Positions 1-10,343 of a stretch of 64,000 bases of DNA are shown here, piece by piece. The stretch spans positions 374,117 to 438,116 of the forward strand of contig NW_020312000.1 in assembly GCF_003144115.1 (NCBI RefSeq), read 5' to 3'. Within the stretch, counting starts at the first letter, position 1. Each line of letters opens with the position of its first letter. The translations under genes and the position numbers were made by a program. Origin of the DNA: Tilletiopsis washingtonensis (taxonomy: Eukaryota > Basidiomycota > Exobasidiomycetes > Entylomatales). The notes beneath the pieces were generated by a model, which ran no database searches, was not told the origin of the DNA, and was given only the letters and a program-made list of their open reading frames with translations.

Positions 1-634
1 TCTCCTGCAAAGGTGAAGCATGTCTTTAGACACAGCCTGTCTGCACATCGGGGAGTGCCCACTCACCACATACTCGTCATGTGTCATGACGCGCTGGTCT
101 GCACCACGATCGCCTCAGCTCTGCTGTTCAGCCGCACCTGGCTTCGTGCTGACTCACTCGTCTTCACTGAGATGCCGTCGGCACTGAGGCTGATGCCGCG
201 CGCCTGTTGCAATGGTCGTCAGCGCCCTTATGGCAGCGCACAGCTAGAGCACCAGCGGTGCTGCTCTCGCTCGGGCGGGCAAGCATCGTCTTCAAGAAGC
301 GTAGCCAGCATTCCTTATACTTGGCTTTGCCGCAGCGTCCAGCCAGCCGAGCGCAATGGCGCACCTCTCCCTCGCTATCACCTCGCAGCACACGCAGCAG
401 CAGCACTCACCTTGAGGCCCTGTGCCTGCGCATCGAGCGACTTCTGCACCGCCTGCCCCTTGGCGAGCCAGAAGATGCCGCCGGCGATGGCGAGGCAGAT
501 GGTGAGGAAGATCCAGTCTGCGCGAGGCGAGGCAGGCACGCAGAGCGTCAGAGCGCTGGATGCACGATGCCCGATGCCATGTGGAGGGCAGCAAGCGGCG
601 CTGTGCAGACCTGCTCACCTCCCACGGACGCCAT
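1..634 (-). CDS. Small N-terminally membrane-anchored protein of unknown function (cut by the window edge)
   Basis: I do not recognise this gene. Inferred exons are 634-619, 517-411, 203-158, 98-67 and 4 to beyond 1, joined by GTGAGT/GTGAGC introns; the last exon starts after a CAG at 7-5. The visible protein starts MASVGDWIFLTICLAIAGG. It has one hydrophobic N-terminal segment (about residues 7-24), then a polar stretch containing KARGISLSADGISVKT and NQRVMTHDEYV. The later exons are short (46 and 32 nt) but keep frame, which supports the model. A single N-terminal anchor followed by a short cytosolic domain is the only structural reading I can offer. The 3' end lies outside the window. The ATG at 634 is the first in frame, and an AT-rich ATATAT lies about 35 bp upstream in an otherwise GC-rich region. 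Confidence 0.6.
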
Positions 635-1261
635 GGTAGGCAGCGATCGGCAGTCTTCTGCTGCGAGATATATGTAGGCGAGAGAGCGGCGTTGAGAGCG
701 CGCGGGAGAGCGGCTGCGAGGTGGGGTCGTCGTCGTCGGGAAGCAGGAAAGGAAGATGCGCGCGGCCGCCAGATGGCGAGGGCTTCGGCCGCGGCTCGAG
801 GCGGCGGCGCCGCCGCGGCTGGCGTGCCGGCGGCTCGCGTGCGTGTGCCGCCGCAAGTGCAAGCTGCTCGTAGCCTGAGAGAGGCAGGCCAGGACCGGTA
901 CAAGTAAGAGTCTAGCTCGAGGTGCAGAGCCGTGCCGGTCCGCCTTCTTGTGGACCTGCAGCGCCTAGCATGGAGGCCGGGTGCATCCGCCACGAGACAT
1001 GGCTCATGCGCCCTTGTGCCCGGCCCTAGCCGTCCGACTCCACTGCCGGCGACGCTCACACTCGAGGCAGCGGAATGCTCTGGCATTGTCCGCCACACCA
1101 GCAGGGCAGGTGCTCCGGCCGCACGCACGCCGCAGCTCTCCGCGTCGTGTCCAACTCTTTCTCCTGGGTCTCTTGCGTATATCGTGCTACAGGGGCAGGG
1201 GGCGTGGGGGGTCGGGGAACGGGGGACGTGGCAGCTGCGGCGCGGCGCGGCGCGGCGCCTC
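635..1261. other. Gap between two minus-strand genes: upstream region of the edge gene and 3' flank of PP2A
   Basis: No supported gene. The part next to 634 holds a short ATATAT (about 668-673), a possible TATA element or start region. Most of the rest is GC-rich. A GCGCG-type direct repeat at about 1237-1259 lies just downstream of the PP2A stop codon. Confidence 0.5.
1237..1259. repeat. Short GGCGC tandem repeat
   Basis: About four copies of a GCGCG/GGCGC unit lie in tandem directly 3' of the PP2A catalytic-subunit stop. It is simple-sequence GC and no function is visible. Confidence 0.6.
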
Positions 1262-2858
1262 TCAGAGGAAGTAGTCGGGCACCCGCCGCGACACGAGCGG
1301 CTCGCCGGCCCGCGGCGCCGGGTCGAACTGCAGGAACGTGTACTTGAGGTTCTCGTCGATCTCCATGATCGCCGCCTGGTTGCCGCAGCGGTAGCAGTAG
1401 TTCGGCGCACTGAAGATCGTCACGACGTTGCGTTCCTGCGACCAGTTGAAGCCGTCCATGACGAGCTGGTGGGCGCGCGCCACGAGCGTGAGGCCGTTGT
1501 TGTGGTTGAACGCCTCGCTGATGTCCTGCCCGAACGTGTAGCCGGCGCCGCGCGGCGAGATGCCCCAGCCGCACCGGTCGTCGGGGTCCGACCACAGCAG
1601 GTCGCACATCGGGCCCTCGTGCGGCACCTCCTGGATGCGGTCGATGGAGCGGATGTGGTCGAGCGTGTCGATCGACGGCGACAGGCCGCCGTGCAGGCAG
1701 AAGATCTGCGCGCGCGCAGCACAGTCAGCGCCCTGCAGGGTCCAGCTCGGCCGCGCGCCACTCACCTGCTCGTCGATGAGCGCCGTCAACGGCAGGTAGT
1801 CGAACAGGTCTGTGAAGTACTTCCACACGTTGGCGTTGCCGTACTTGCGCAGGCACTCGTCGTAGAAGCCGTACACCTGCGTGATCTGCCGGCTCTCGTG
1901 GTTGCCGCGCAGGATCGTCACGCGGTCGCGGTAGCGCACCTTGAGCGCGACGAGCAGCGTCACCGTCTCGACGGAGTAGTAGCCGCGGTCGACGTAGTCG
2001 CCCATGAAGAGGTAGTTCGTGTCGGGCGAGTTGCCGCCGATGCGGAAGAGCTCGGACAGGTCGTGCTGCGGGGCCCCGCGCGCCTCAACACACGCTCGGA
2101 GCGCTGCGCACAGCCGCAGGCACTCACGAATTGGCCGTGGATATCACCGCAGACGGTCACCGGGCAGCGCACCGGCTGCACGTTGGACTCGTCGAGCAGA
2201 ATCTCGCGGGCCTGAGTGACGCAGCGATCAGCACGTGGTCACGCCACACGGGCGGAGCCGCCGATCGAGACAGCGTGCTACACATCGTCGCCATCGCCTA
2301 AATGCGGCGACAGCACCCGAGCGCTCCTGGCGCTGACCAGACATCCTCATTCGCAGAGGCTGCGTGGCCTGATATCCGCCACGGTACTCAAGCGGTCTGC
2401 AGCGCTCGATATGACGCTGTGCGCTATCATGCAGCCATCGACTCGACGAACAAGAGGAAGCGTAGCGCAGCACTCTGTACATCGCGCAGCGCAGCAGCCC
2501 CTCGACTGCCTCTCTACAACGCCATCGCTGCACCTCCATGCCGTGTGCGCCAACCGCCAAAGCTCTATGCTTCGGTGGCAGAAGGAGCACAGAGAAATGC
2601 CATGCGCAACGAGGCGGTGTTGGGCACACATTGGACGCCTCGCGCTTGCAGCTGCCACCTGCGCCCGAGCCCCTAGCGAGACGGACAATCGCGGCACCGA
2701 CGCCGAGCGCCCTCGTAACGCCGCTCGCCCGTCACGCAGCCACACGCCCCACGCGCACCACTCACCTTATCACACAGCCGCTTGATGTCGTTCTCGGCCA
2801 GCTGCTTGCACTCGCCGAGATGCGAGATCCACGCATCCTGCTCAGAGATCTCGACCAT
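1262..2858 (-). CDS. PPH21: Serine/threonine protein phosphatase PP2A catalytic subunit
   Basis: Exons 2858-2766, 2211-2128, 2065-1766 and 1705-1262 give 306 residues, close to the usual 309. The sequence shows the full PPP metal-binding set: GDIHGQF, GDYVDRG, GNHESR, a CLHGG segment and RAHQ. The N-terminus ([20 protein letters not shown]) and the PDYFL end are those of PP2A rather than PP4, PP6 or PP1. In this family the PDYFL tail is methylated on Leu and controls binding of regulatory B subunits. The residue before PDYFL is Val where Thr (human Thr304) is usual. The first intron (2765-2212, 554 nt) is long for this window. PP2A acts in the cytosol and nucleus as part of an A/B/C heterotrimer. 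The gene diverges from NDUFB8 across 768 bp. Confidence 0.96.
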
Positions 2859-3626
2859 GGCTGTCTAGTGTCGGGGGCGAGGCGGCGCCGCGGGCTGCAC
2901 AGATGCGGCAGATGCAAGACGCAGAGACAGATGCGAGCAGAGCAGAGGCGGATGCGCAGCTGGCGAGAGGCAGAGCAGCAGACGGCCGAGCGAGCAGAGG
3001 CGCCTCGGTGTTTGCCGGCGGAGGGCGCGGAGACTGGGCGGGCGCGCGGCAAGGGCAGGCGCGCGGGTATGTGTGCAGGCGCAGAGGACGTGGACGCAGC
3101 GAAGCACGGCACAGCGAGCAGCGAGGGCGTGACGAAGGCGTGCGGAGAAGGCGAGAGGCGGTGGTGGTGGGCAGGGTGGAGCGAGACGGCGTCCGGCGCC
3201 GGTTGCGGCGGCGCCTGCATCTCGGCCAGCGGCCGCCAACGACGAGCGACGCGCACGGCGCGCCGCCGCGCTGGCTGTCCGCGCGCGCGCAGCACCGCTC
3301 TCCTCTGCACCGCACAGCCTCCGAAGCAAATGACAGCACCCTTGAGCTGATGATAACCGCTAGCAGCACTCCATAGCCGGCTGCGAAGCTCTTGCGTGCT
3401 CGCTGGCGTGCAGACGGCGCGGGAATGGACGATCTTCGTCGGTTGACTTGCGAGGAGTCGCACGCGCGCCGCGCCGCTGGCAGCGCGCCGGCAGCGGGCG
3501 CGAGGCACCGCCGGCGGGCGTCCGAGCGAGCGAGAGCCGTCGTCGCTGTGGCCGGCTGGCAGCGAGCAGCTCCACGGCCGCCGTACGTCGCTGCAGCTCG
3601 CTCCTCTCCACATCCGCCTCTCTCCA
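2859..3626. promoter_or_regulatory. Divergent promoter region of PP2A and NDUFB8
   Basis: No gene is supported here. Reading frames in this stretch are GC-driven and lack domain sense. Both flanks look like leaders: the minus strand is pyrimidine-rich just upstream of 2858, and the plus strand is pyrimidine-rich from about 3600 to the NDUFB8 ATG (TCTCTCCAATG). I see no TATA box. Confidence 0.5.
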
Positions 3627-4578
3627 ATGTCGCTGCGTCTCCTTCCCCGTCTCGGCCTCGCAGCACGGCCAAGCGTGCGCGCCGTCGCCGGCGTGCCCGC
3701 CGTGCGCGCCCTCTCCGTCAGCGCCGTGGCACGCGCCGAGCCCGACGGCCGCGAGCCCAAGGACCCGCAGCTCGGCGACTACCCCGACCTGCCGTACCAG
3801 AGCCTGCAGCGCCGCCGCTACGACCCCAGCTGGTGGGACCCGCAGGAGAAGCGCAACTTCGGCGAGACGGTGAGTGGCGCAGGCGGAGTCCAGAGGCGCG
3901 GGCGGTGGAGTGCGAGACGACCGCGCGGGCCTGTGACGAGATACGGGCACGCCGCGGGCCTGTCTTGCTTCCAAGAAGACTGTGCCGAGTGCGAGCGCTC
4001 GACAGAGGTGCGGTGCATGCGTGCTGCAACCTGGGTGTTCAGCTCGGTGTCAGCGCCTCCGCTTGCCTCGCATCTCAAATGACAAGCAGACAAGGCTGGA
4101 CCTGCGCGCGGCTGCGACCTCGCGGCCTCTCTAGGCTGCTGGAAGGGTGCAAGCGCGATCTGGCACCAGAAGGGGGCTGGTTCTCTTGGCACAAGCAGCT
4201 GCTCCTTCTTCACTCCTGGACTATCACTGACGCTGCTGCCGGCGCTCGTAAACAGCTGCACGAGCAGGATGATGTGCTCGGCGTGTGGGCGCCCGACGTC
4301 CACGACGTGCCGCCGGCGTCCGCCGTGCGCCAGTTCGGCCTTGCCGCACTCATCGCTGCGGCATTCGCCGGCGTCGTGTACATGAGCGTGCCGGACCGTC
4401 CGGCTGCGCTGCGCTCGTACCCGCGGGGCGGTCTGGCGAAGGAGCTGGGCAGCGAGCTGGTTGCTGTGAGTGCTTCGACTGGCGCCTCGTCGCGCCTTGC
4501 CGCTGCTGACACGTGCGACAGGCTCGTGACGAGGCTGCGTCCGAGGGCGATGAGGAGGAGGGCGACGATGACGAGTGA
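3627..4578 (+). CDS. NDUFB8: Mitochondrial complex I accessory subunit NDUFB8 (20.1 kDa type)
   Basis: Exons 3627-3869, 4256-4465 and 4522-4578 give 169 residues. The N-terminus is rich in Arg, Leu and Ala (MSLRLLPRLGLAARPSVR), as expected for a mitochondrial presequence. It is followed by the family signature DYPDLPYQSLQ, then YDPSWWDPQEKRNFGE, the DDVLGVWAPDVHD block, and one transmembrane segment (FGLAALIAAAFAGVVYMSV). The C-terminal tail is very acidic. NDUFB8 is a supernumerary subunit of the proton-pumping membrane arm of NADH:ubiquinone oxidoreductase; that role comes from the family. The first intron (3870-4255, 386 nt) is long for this window. The gene converges on RAD2, with only 111 bp between stops. 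Confidence 0.92.
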
Positions 4579-4689
4579 AGGCCCCTGGCACGCGCAACAC
4601 CCAATCACATCGCTTCTCAGACAGACGTTCGTTGCGATGTGCGGGCGGCGCTATGTTACATGCTAGGGTGACGGGAATGCTGGGTGTTC

Positions 4690-7600
4690 TCAGTCCGAGC
4701 TCTCATCCTCGGAGATCTCAATGTGCTCGCGGCGCGGCCCGCTTGCCGGCGCGGGCGCGACAGGAGGCAGCGAGGGGCGGGTGTTGGACGGGCCAGGCGT
4801 GGAGCTGGCGCTGCGACTCGGCGGCAGACGCGCGACATCGTCGAGACTCATGGTGCGCGCCTCGGCGATCGTCGTCGCACCGGGGCCTGCGTTGCCGCGG
4901 CCGCGCCCTCGGCCTCGCCCGCGTCCACCTGCTGCACCGCGTGCTGGACCTGCGCTGGTAGAGCCCGGCGGGCCGCCGCGCTTGGCCGCTGGTGCACGCT
5001 TGCGCTTCGAGGGCGTGTTGGGTGCGCTGCCGCGCGCAGACGGCCTCCACTCCTCCTCCGAGCTGCTTGAGCTGTTGCCCGCGTCGGGCTCGCCGGGAGC
5101 GTCGTTCTCTCCGCTCTTCTGCCGCGCAGTCTTGCGCTTCGCCTTGCCCTTCTGCTTGCTCGCACCCTTGCGAGCACCCGGCCTCTCGGCCTCCTCGTTG
5201 GCGTCTGAAGCCGCTTCGGTGTCGATGACCTTGCGGCGTGCTGCCGTCTTGCGCCTCTTCGGTGCTGCCTTGGCGCCGACTGAGCCGTCCAGCGCCTCGA
5301 CAGCGCGGTCGAGCGCATTGTCGGACTCGCTGCCATCGCGCTCCGTGTCCAGCGTCTGGCGAGCGCGCTCGTGGCGCTGCTCCTCGCGGCTGACGATCGG
5401 CCGCCGCTTGCCCATTTCCTTGCCGACGAGCTCCTCCGGCACATCTTCTTGCACCTCCTCCTGCGGAGTCTGCGGACCCTGCCGCTTCTTCGACGAAGAG
5501 ACAGACGACGTGGCGGCAGCTGCGCGGGCCGTGCGGCGACTCTTCTCCGTCTCCCTGAACGCCTGCACGACGTTCTGCAGGCGCTTCGAGCCAAACTGCG
5601 GCTTCTCGCGCGCCGAGAAGGCTCCCGTGCCGGCCGTCAGGTCGAAGAAGCCGCTGCGGTCTAGCGAGCTCTGGTTGCCCCGCGCGCGTGAGCGGCGCGT
5701 CTGCTGCTCGATGACGGGCAGCAGGTACTGGTCCGTCTTCTCCTGCGTCCAGCTGAGGTACTCGTTGAGCAGCGTGCGGATGGCGTCGAGGTCTGGCAAG
5801 CCCCACTGGAACGGCTCGTCGCTCGAGTCGACCTGCGGCTCGTAATACGCATCCACGACACGCGCATCAGGCCAGCTGGCGTCGAGGAACACCTTCTCCG
5901 CCAGCGTCTTCTTGATGCGCCGCATCGTCTTGCCACGCGTGTCCTTCGGCGTGTCCTTGCCTGCCTGCACCTTGCTCCACCAGTCGCGGAAGCGCAGCAG
6001 GCCGTCGCGGCTGCTGAAAAGCGACAGAATCTCCATGGCGAGCACGGGCCCGACGCCGACAAGCCCCTCCGTGTAGTCGCTGCCGAGCAGGTACGCGAGC
6101 TGCACGAGCTTCTCGCGGTCGATGCCCAGCTCGCGCTCGAGGTCCGTGAGCAGGAAGCATTCGACGACCTTCTTGTCGGCGAACATGTTCTTGTACACGC
6201 GCGTGCCGCCGAAGAGGAACACGTCCGAGTCGTCGGTGATGATGCCGTCGACGAGGTTGCGGCTGACTAGCTCGGCGCACTGCGCCTCGGCCTCCATGGG
6301 CGCCGTGAGGTAGGGGATGCCGAAGCAGCGCAGCATGTGCTGGATCTCGCGCGCCATGGTGACGGTGATGTCCTCCTCGCTGCGCTTCGAGTTGGCAGCC
6401 TCGGCGCGAAGCTTGTCGACCTCGGCTTGAGCCTCCTGCTGCGCCTCGTACAGTCCTTGGCCCTTCGCACGGCTCAGGAAGGACGCCACGTCGCCCCCGG
6501 CCACTTGGCCCATCTCTTCCTCGTCTTGCACCTCCAGCGCCTCGAGCTCTTCGAGCGTCGGCAGAGGAAAGCCGTCCGCTCCGAGCGCTTGCGGTGCTGG
6601 AGACGGCGAAGGCGACCACTCGATCTCCTCGCCCTCGCTTTCCTCGTCGTCTTTGCGACGGAAGAGGTCGGCGGCGGGCGAGCGTGGAGCTTCATTTGGC
6701 AGCTCGTCTACCGCCGACGAAATGTTGTCGAGTGTGACCTCATGGCCGAGCTTGTCAGCCTCAGATCCGAGCAGATCGTTGGCGGTCAGCACCGGCTCGG
6801 CCGCTTGGCGCAAGCCTTGCTCGGGCTCCTCGTCGTCGCTGGCGCGGCGCTTGGAAGATGACGGCGACTCCGGCGCAGCAGACAGCGAGTCGGCAGAACG
6901 TGCACCGTCCGACTCGCGCGCATTCTCCGCGCTGCGCGGCGGCGTCTCGATCGTCGCAGAGCCGTTCTCGCTTGAAGCAGCGACGGGATCGACAGCGGCA
7001 GCAGCGTCGGCACCTTCGCTCCCGTCCATGGCAAACTGCTCGTCGAGTTGCAGACCTGCTCGCTTTGCAGGTCTGGAAGAGGTCGCCTCCGGCGGCTGTA
7101 CTGGTGCATCTGGCGAGCGTGGGCCGCCGGCACGCGAGGCAATCGCATCGCCGAGCTCATCGTCGTAGCCGATGCCAGCGGCCAGCGCAGCTTGCTGCTC
7201 TGTAGCCTCGAGGTGTGACATCTCGCTTTCTACCACCGGCGAAGGCGAGTCTCCGATTTCCGGCATGCTGGCTGCCGCAGGCTCGTGCAGCGGCGTCTCG
7301 ACGACAGGCGCAGCGTCCATCGCTCGCGCATCGCTAGGCGGGGCCTTCGGCGGAAGCAACGAGTTCTTGCGCTGCAGCTGAGGTCGATCGACGTCATCCG
7401 AAGTCTCGAGCCGCGGAGTCGAAGTGACGGAGCTCGCTTCCGGCACGTCGAGCTGAGGTGACGATTCCTGTGCAGAGTAGCCGCGCTCTGCTGGCGAGCC
7501 GGAGGTGGCGGCAGATGGTCGTGCGTCTTTGTCGACGCGCTTGGAGCCTCGGCGCAGCATCGATGCGAGCTCCTTCATGCGGTCCGAAGAGGCCGCCGAG

Positions 7601-9995
7601 GGCTGCACTGATGTCGACTGCGTGTGCGCGGAAGGCATCTCCACAGTGCTGCTCTCATCATCGCTGGTGACATCGACGATAGTCGGCGTACGCGAGGGTC
7701 TCGGCGGCGGAGCCATCTGCTGCGCAGGTGGCTTCGGCGACGGTGGGCGGCGCTGGAACAGGCGTGGATCGAGACGCTCGGGCTCGCCGGTGCGGTCTTG
7801 CAGGCGGAAGGCGATTGCAGGTCCACCGACAGTGGCGCGAGGCCCTGAGCTGCGCGTTCCCGCGTCCATGGCGGGCGAGCGCGGGCCGCTCGAGTGCACC
7901 AGGCCCTCGAAGCGTCCCCGGGGTCTGCGTGCTTGTGGCGCAGGCAGCGGTGGCGCAGCGACTGGCTCCTTGCTTGTGGAGCGATCGGACGCCGGGACAG
8001 GCGCGCCAGGCGCAAGACGCATCCAGACCGGCTCAGTGTCATCTTCACCTTCCTCATCGCCCATATCGTCGTCTGCCTCGTCCGCGTCGGGCGGGGGCAC
8101 AGGCATGCTCGCATGCAGCTGGGCGTACAGATCAGCGCCGAAGTCGGCTGGCTCGACGTCGTCCATCTCCATGTCCTCGTCATCGATCGGCTCGTCGTTG
8201 TCCAAAGCGATCGGCGCTGACTCGTCGCCGGATGGAGGCGATACAGCCGCACGTGGCGCAGCTGCATCCGGCATGTCGGCGCGAGAGAGCTCGAGCGCGC
8301 GCGAGAGGTCCTCCTCCTCATCTTCCGATACAGAAGCGCGAACTGGAAGTGCATCGAGCATCTCGTCGTCGTCTTCATCGTCGAGCAACAGCGCCGCGTC
8401 CTCCCACTCGGCTGCGTCGTCGCCTTCCGGGATGCTCCAGGGCGCCGCATCCTTGCCCCGCTGGCGGAAGAGATCGCGCGCTCGCTGGCCTGCGCGCGCG
8501 ATCCGCAGCTGCTCCTCGAGCTCCTCGCCATCGTCGCGAATGCCCAGCTCGCGCCTGCGCTCGCGCGCATGCTGCTGTGCCCTTGCCCGCACGATGCGAG
8601 CAGCAGCGAGGCGACGCGCCTCCGGATCGTTGCTGCGTGCAAAGTCTGCGATCGCAGCTGCCGTGCGAGGCGATGCAGCGCGCGGCGCAGGTCCCACCTC
8701 GACCTCTTCCATGTCTGCCTCGTCCGAGAGCTCGCCACCGTGCGTGTCGCTCTCGACGTCGCTGTACACAGGCTCCTCTGCGTCGACGTCGATCGCCTGC
8801 GTTGCGCTCGCGCCGCTGTCGCGCACGCCGAGGGTGAAGCCGCCCTCTGTGCCCGGGTTGCGAACGAGCACGTATTCGCGGTTGCGTGCGCCAGCCACGC
8901 GGATTGGTACCTTGATGTTGGCGTCGCCGATGGCGTCGCTGACCTCGAAGGACTTCTGCGTCAGCTCGTTGCGCGTCTTGAGCGCCATGACCTGCGCCTT
9001 GGAGAAGTCGATGGCCGTGGGCGATGCCGCCAGCATGGCTTGCAGGCGCGCGAAGGAAGTGCCGCGGCTCGCCGCACGCATCTCGCCGACCAGCTCGTAC
9101 TGCATCTCGGACGGCAGCATGCGGAACTCCGGCGAGTCGACGTCGATGTCAGAGTGGCGCAGCACGTTGCGGATCTCGGCCTCGCTGGCGAAGCGAAAGT
9201 CGGTGCGCTGGCCGCGGCTCGACTTGCGCGCAGCCGCTGAGGTCGAGGCCGTCACCGAGGAGAGATCCTGCTCCAGCGCGGGCAGCGCGTACGGGTCCTT
9301 GTGCCAGTCCTTCTTGCGGCTGCCCTTCTCGGGCGACGCAGAGAGGCTGCCACTTGGCCGCGCGGAGCTTGGCCCCGCCTCGTTCTCGAGGTCGTCGAAG
9401 TACACGGCGTTGCCCAGCGCCGCGGCGTCGTCTGCAGCGTCGGTGGCGGACGCGGACTTGCCCTTGCCCTTGCCGCGCCCACTGCCGCCCATCGCGTGCT
9501 CAATGGCAGCCTGGCGCACGCGGGCGTTGAGGAGCCGCTGCGCCGTGACCTTGTGCGAGTCGCGTGCGCCCTCGCGGCGCTCTCTGCGCTTGACCTGCGG
9601 TCGCACGTCGCGTCAGCACTGCAGACGCGCGATGCCCCACTGGCGAGACTCACGAGCGTCTGGCGCTTCATCACCGGTGCGCCGCCATCAAAGACGAACA
9701 CAGGGCGGATGCCGTAGTAGAGCAGCTTGAGGATGCGCCAGAGGAAGCCGAGGATGTGGGCGTTGTGCAGCGTGCGTCCCTCCTTGTCGCGCATGGCCAT
9801 GCGGAAGTGGTAGAGCCAGATCGACGAGTCGATGGCCAGGCGCTTGCCCTCCAGCGACTCGACCCTGCAAGTGTGGCACCGTCAGCATGTCGCCGTACGC
9901 AGCGCCTTGCGGCTGCCCATGCAGACTGTCCGCCGCACTCACTTGATGGGGCGCGCACATGGCTGCAGCAGCGACCAGAGGCCCTGCACACCCAT
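4690..9995 (-). CDS. RAD2: DNA repair endonuclease RAD2/XPG
   Basis: Exons 9995-9943, 9864-9654 and 9594-4690 give about 1722 residues. The N region (residues 1-100) reads MGVQGLWSLLQPC, then LEGKRLAIDSSIWLYHF and FVFDGGAP. The I region (about 1159-1277) holds EEDITVTMAREIQ, TAPMEAEAQCAEL, GIITDDSDVFLFG and LLGSDYTEGLVGVGPV, which supply the acidic active-site residues. The N-to-I spacer of more than 1000 acidic, Ser-rich residues is typical of RAD2/XPG and rules out FEN1 and EXO1. A UIM-like EEEDLSRALELS lies at about 514-530. C-terminal basic runs (KRRKTAARRK, KRKRAPAAKR) look like nuclear localisation signals. XPG makes the 3' incision in nucleotide excision repair and contacts TFIIH. The PCNA-box equivalent near residue 1395 has abnormal spacing. 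Confidence 0.95.
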
Positions 9996-10343
9996 CCTGG
10001 CGCGCCGCGGTCGCGCGTCTCACTCGGGAGCGGGCGGCGTCGAGGCGCCGGGCAGCGGCGGGCACCGTGAGTGAGGCAGCGATGCGGGCGGCGGCGGGAG
10101 GATGTGGGTAGGAAGGAGCAGCAGCAGAAGGGGCGAGCGAGCAGAAGCACACCCTCGGCCAGCAGCAGCCCAGCTTTCGGCCGACGGCCACCGACCTCCA
10201 CTCGACCCGGCGCGCGGCCGGCCGGGCCGAGCCCGCCGAGCGTGGGGACGGGCCTGGGGCTGTGCTGCCGCTGCTGCATCTTGCCTCAGCTCGGCATCCG
10301 TTCATCCTGCCTCTCATCCACCACCGCATCCCAACACACAAGC
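9996..10343. promoter_or_regulatory. Compact divergent promoter of RAD2 and the SYLF-SH3 gene
   Basis: A 348-bp GC-rich spacer with no reading frame of note. The plus-strand leader before 10344 is C- and A-rich (CACCGCATCCCAACACACAAGC), like other leaders in the window. No TATA box is visible. Confidence 0.5.

Noticed and set aside
2212-2765. Possible snoRNA in the long first intron of PP2A
   Set aside because: I looked for C/D boxes and an ACA end with hairpins and found none convincing.
3870-4255. Possible snoRNA in the long first intron of NDUFB8
   Set aside because: A GTGACGAG near 3932 is not a proper C box and has no matching D box.
7505-9730. A 741-codon plus-strand frame opposite RAD2
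   Set aside because: Ser/Arg/Ala-rich shadow of the acidic RAD2 spacer, with no recognisable domain.
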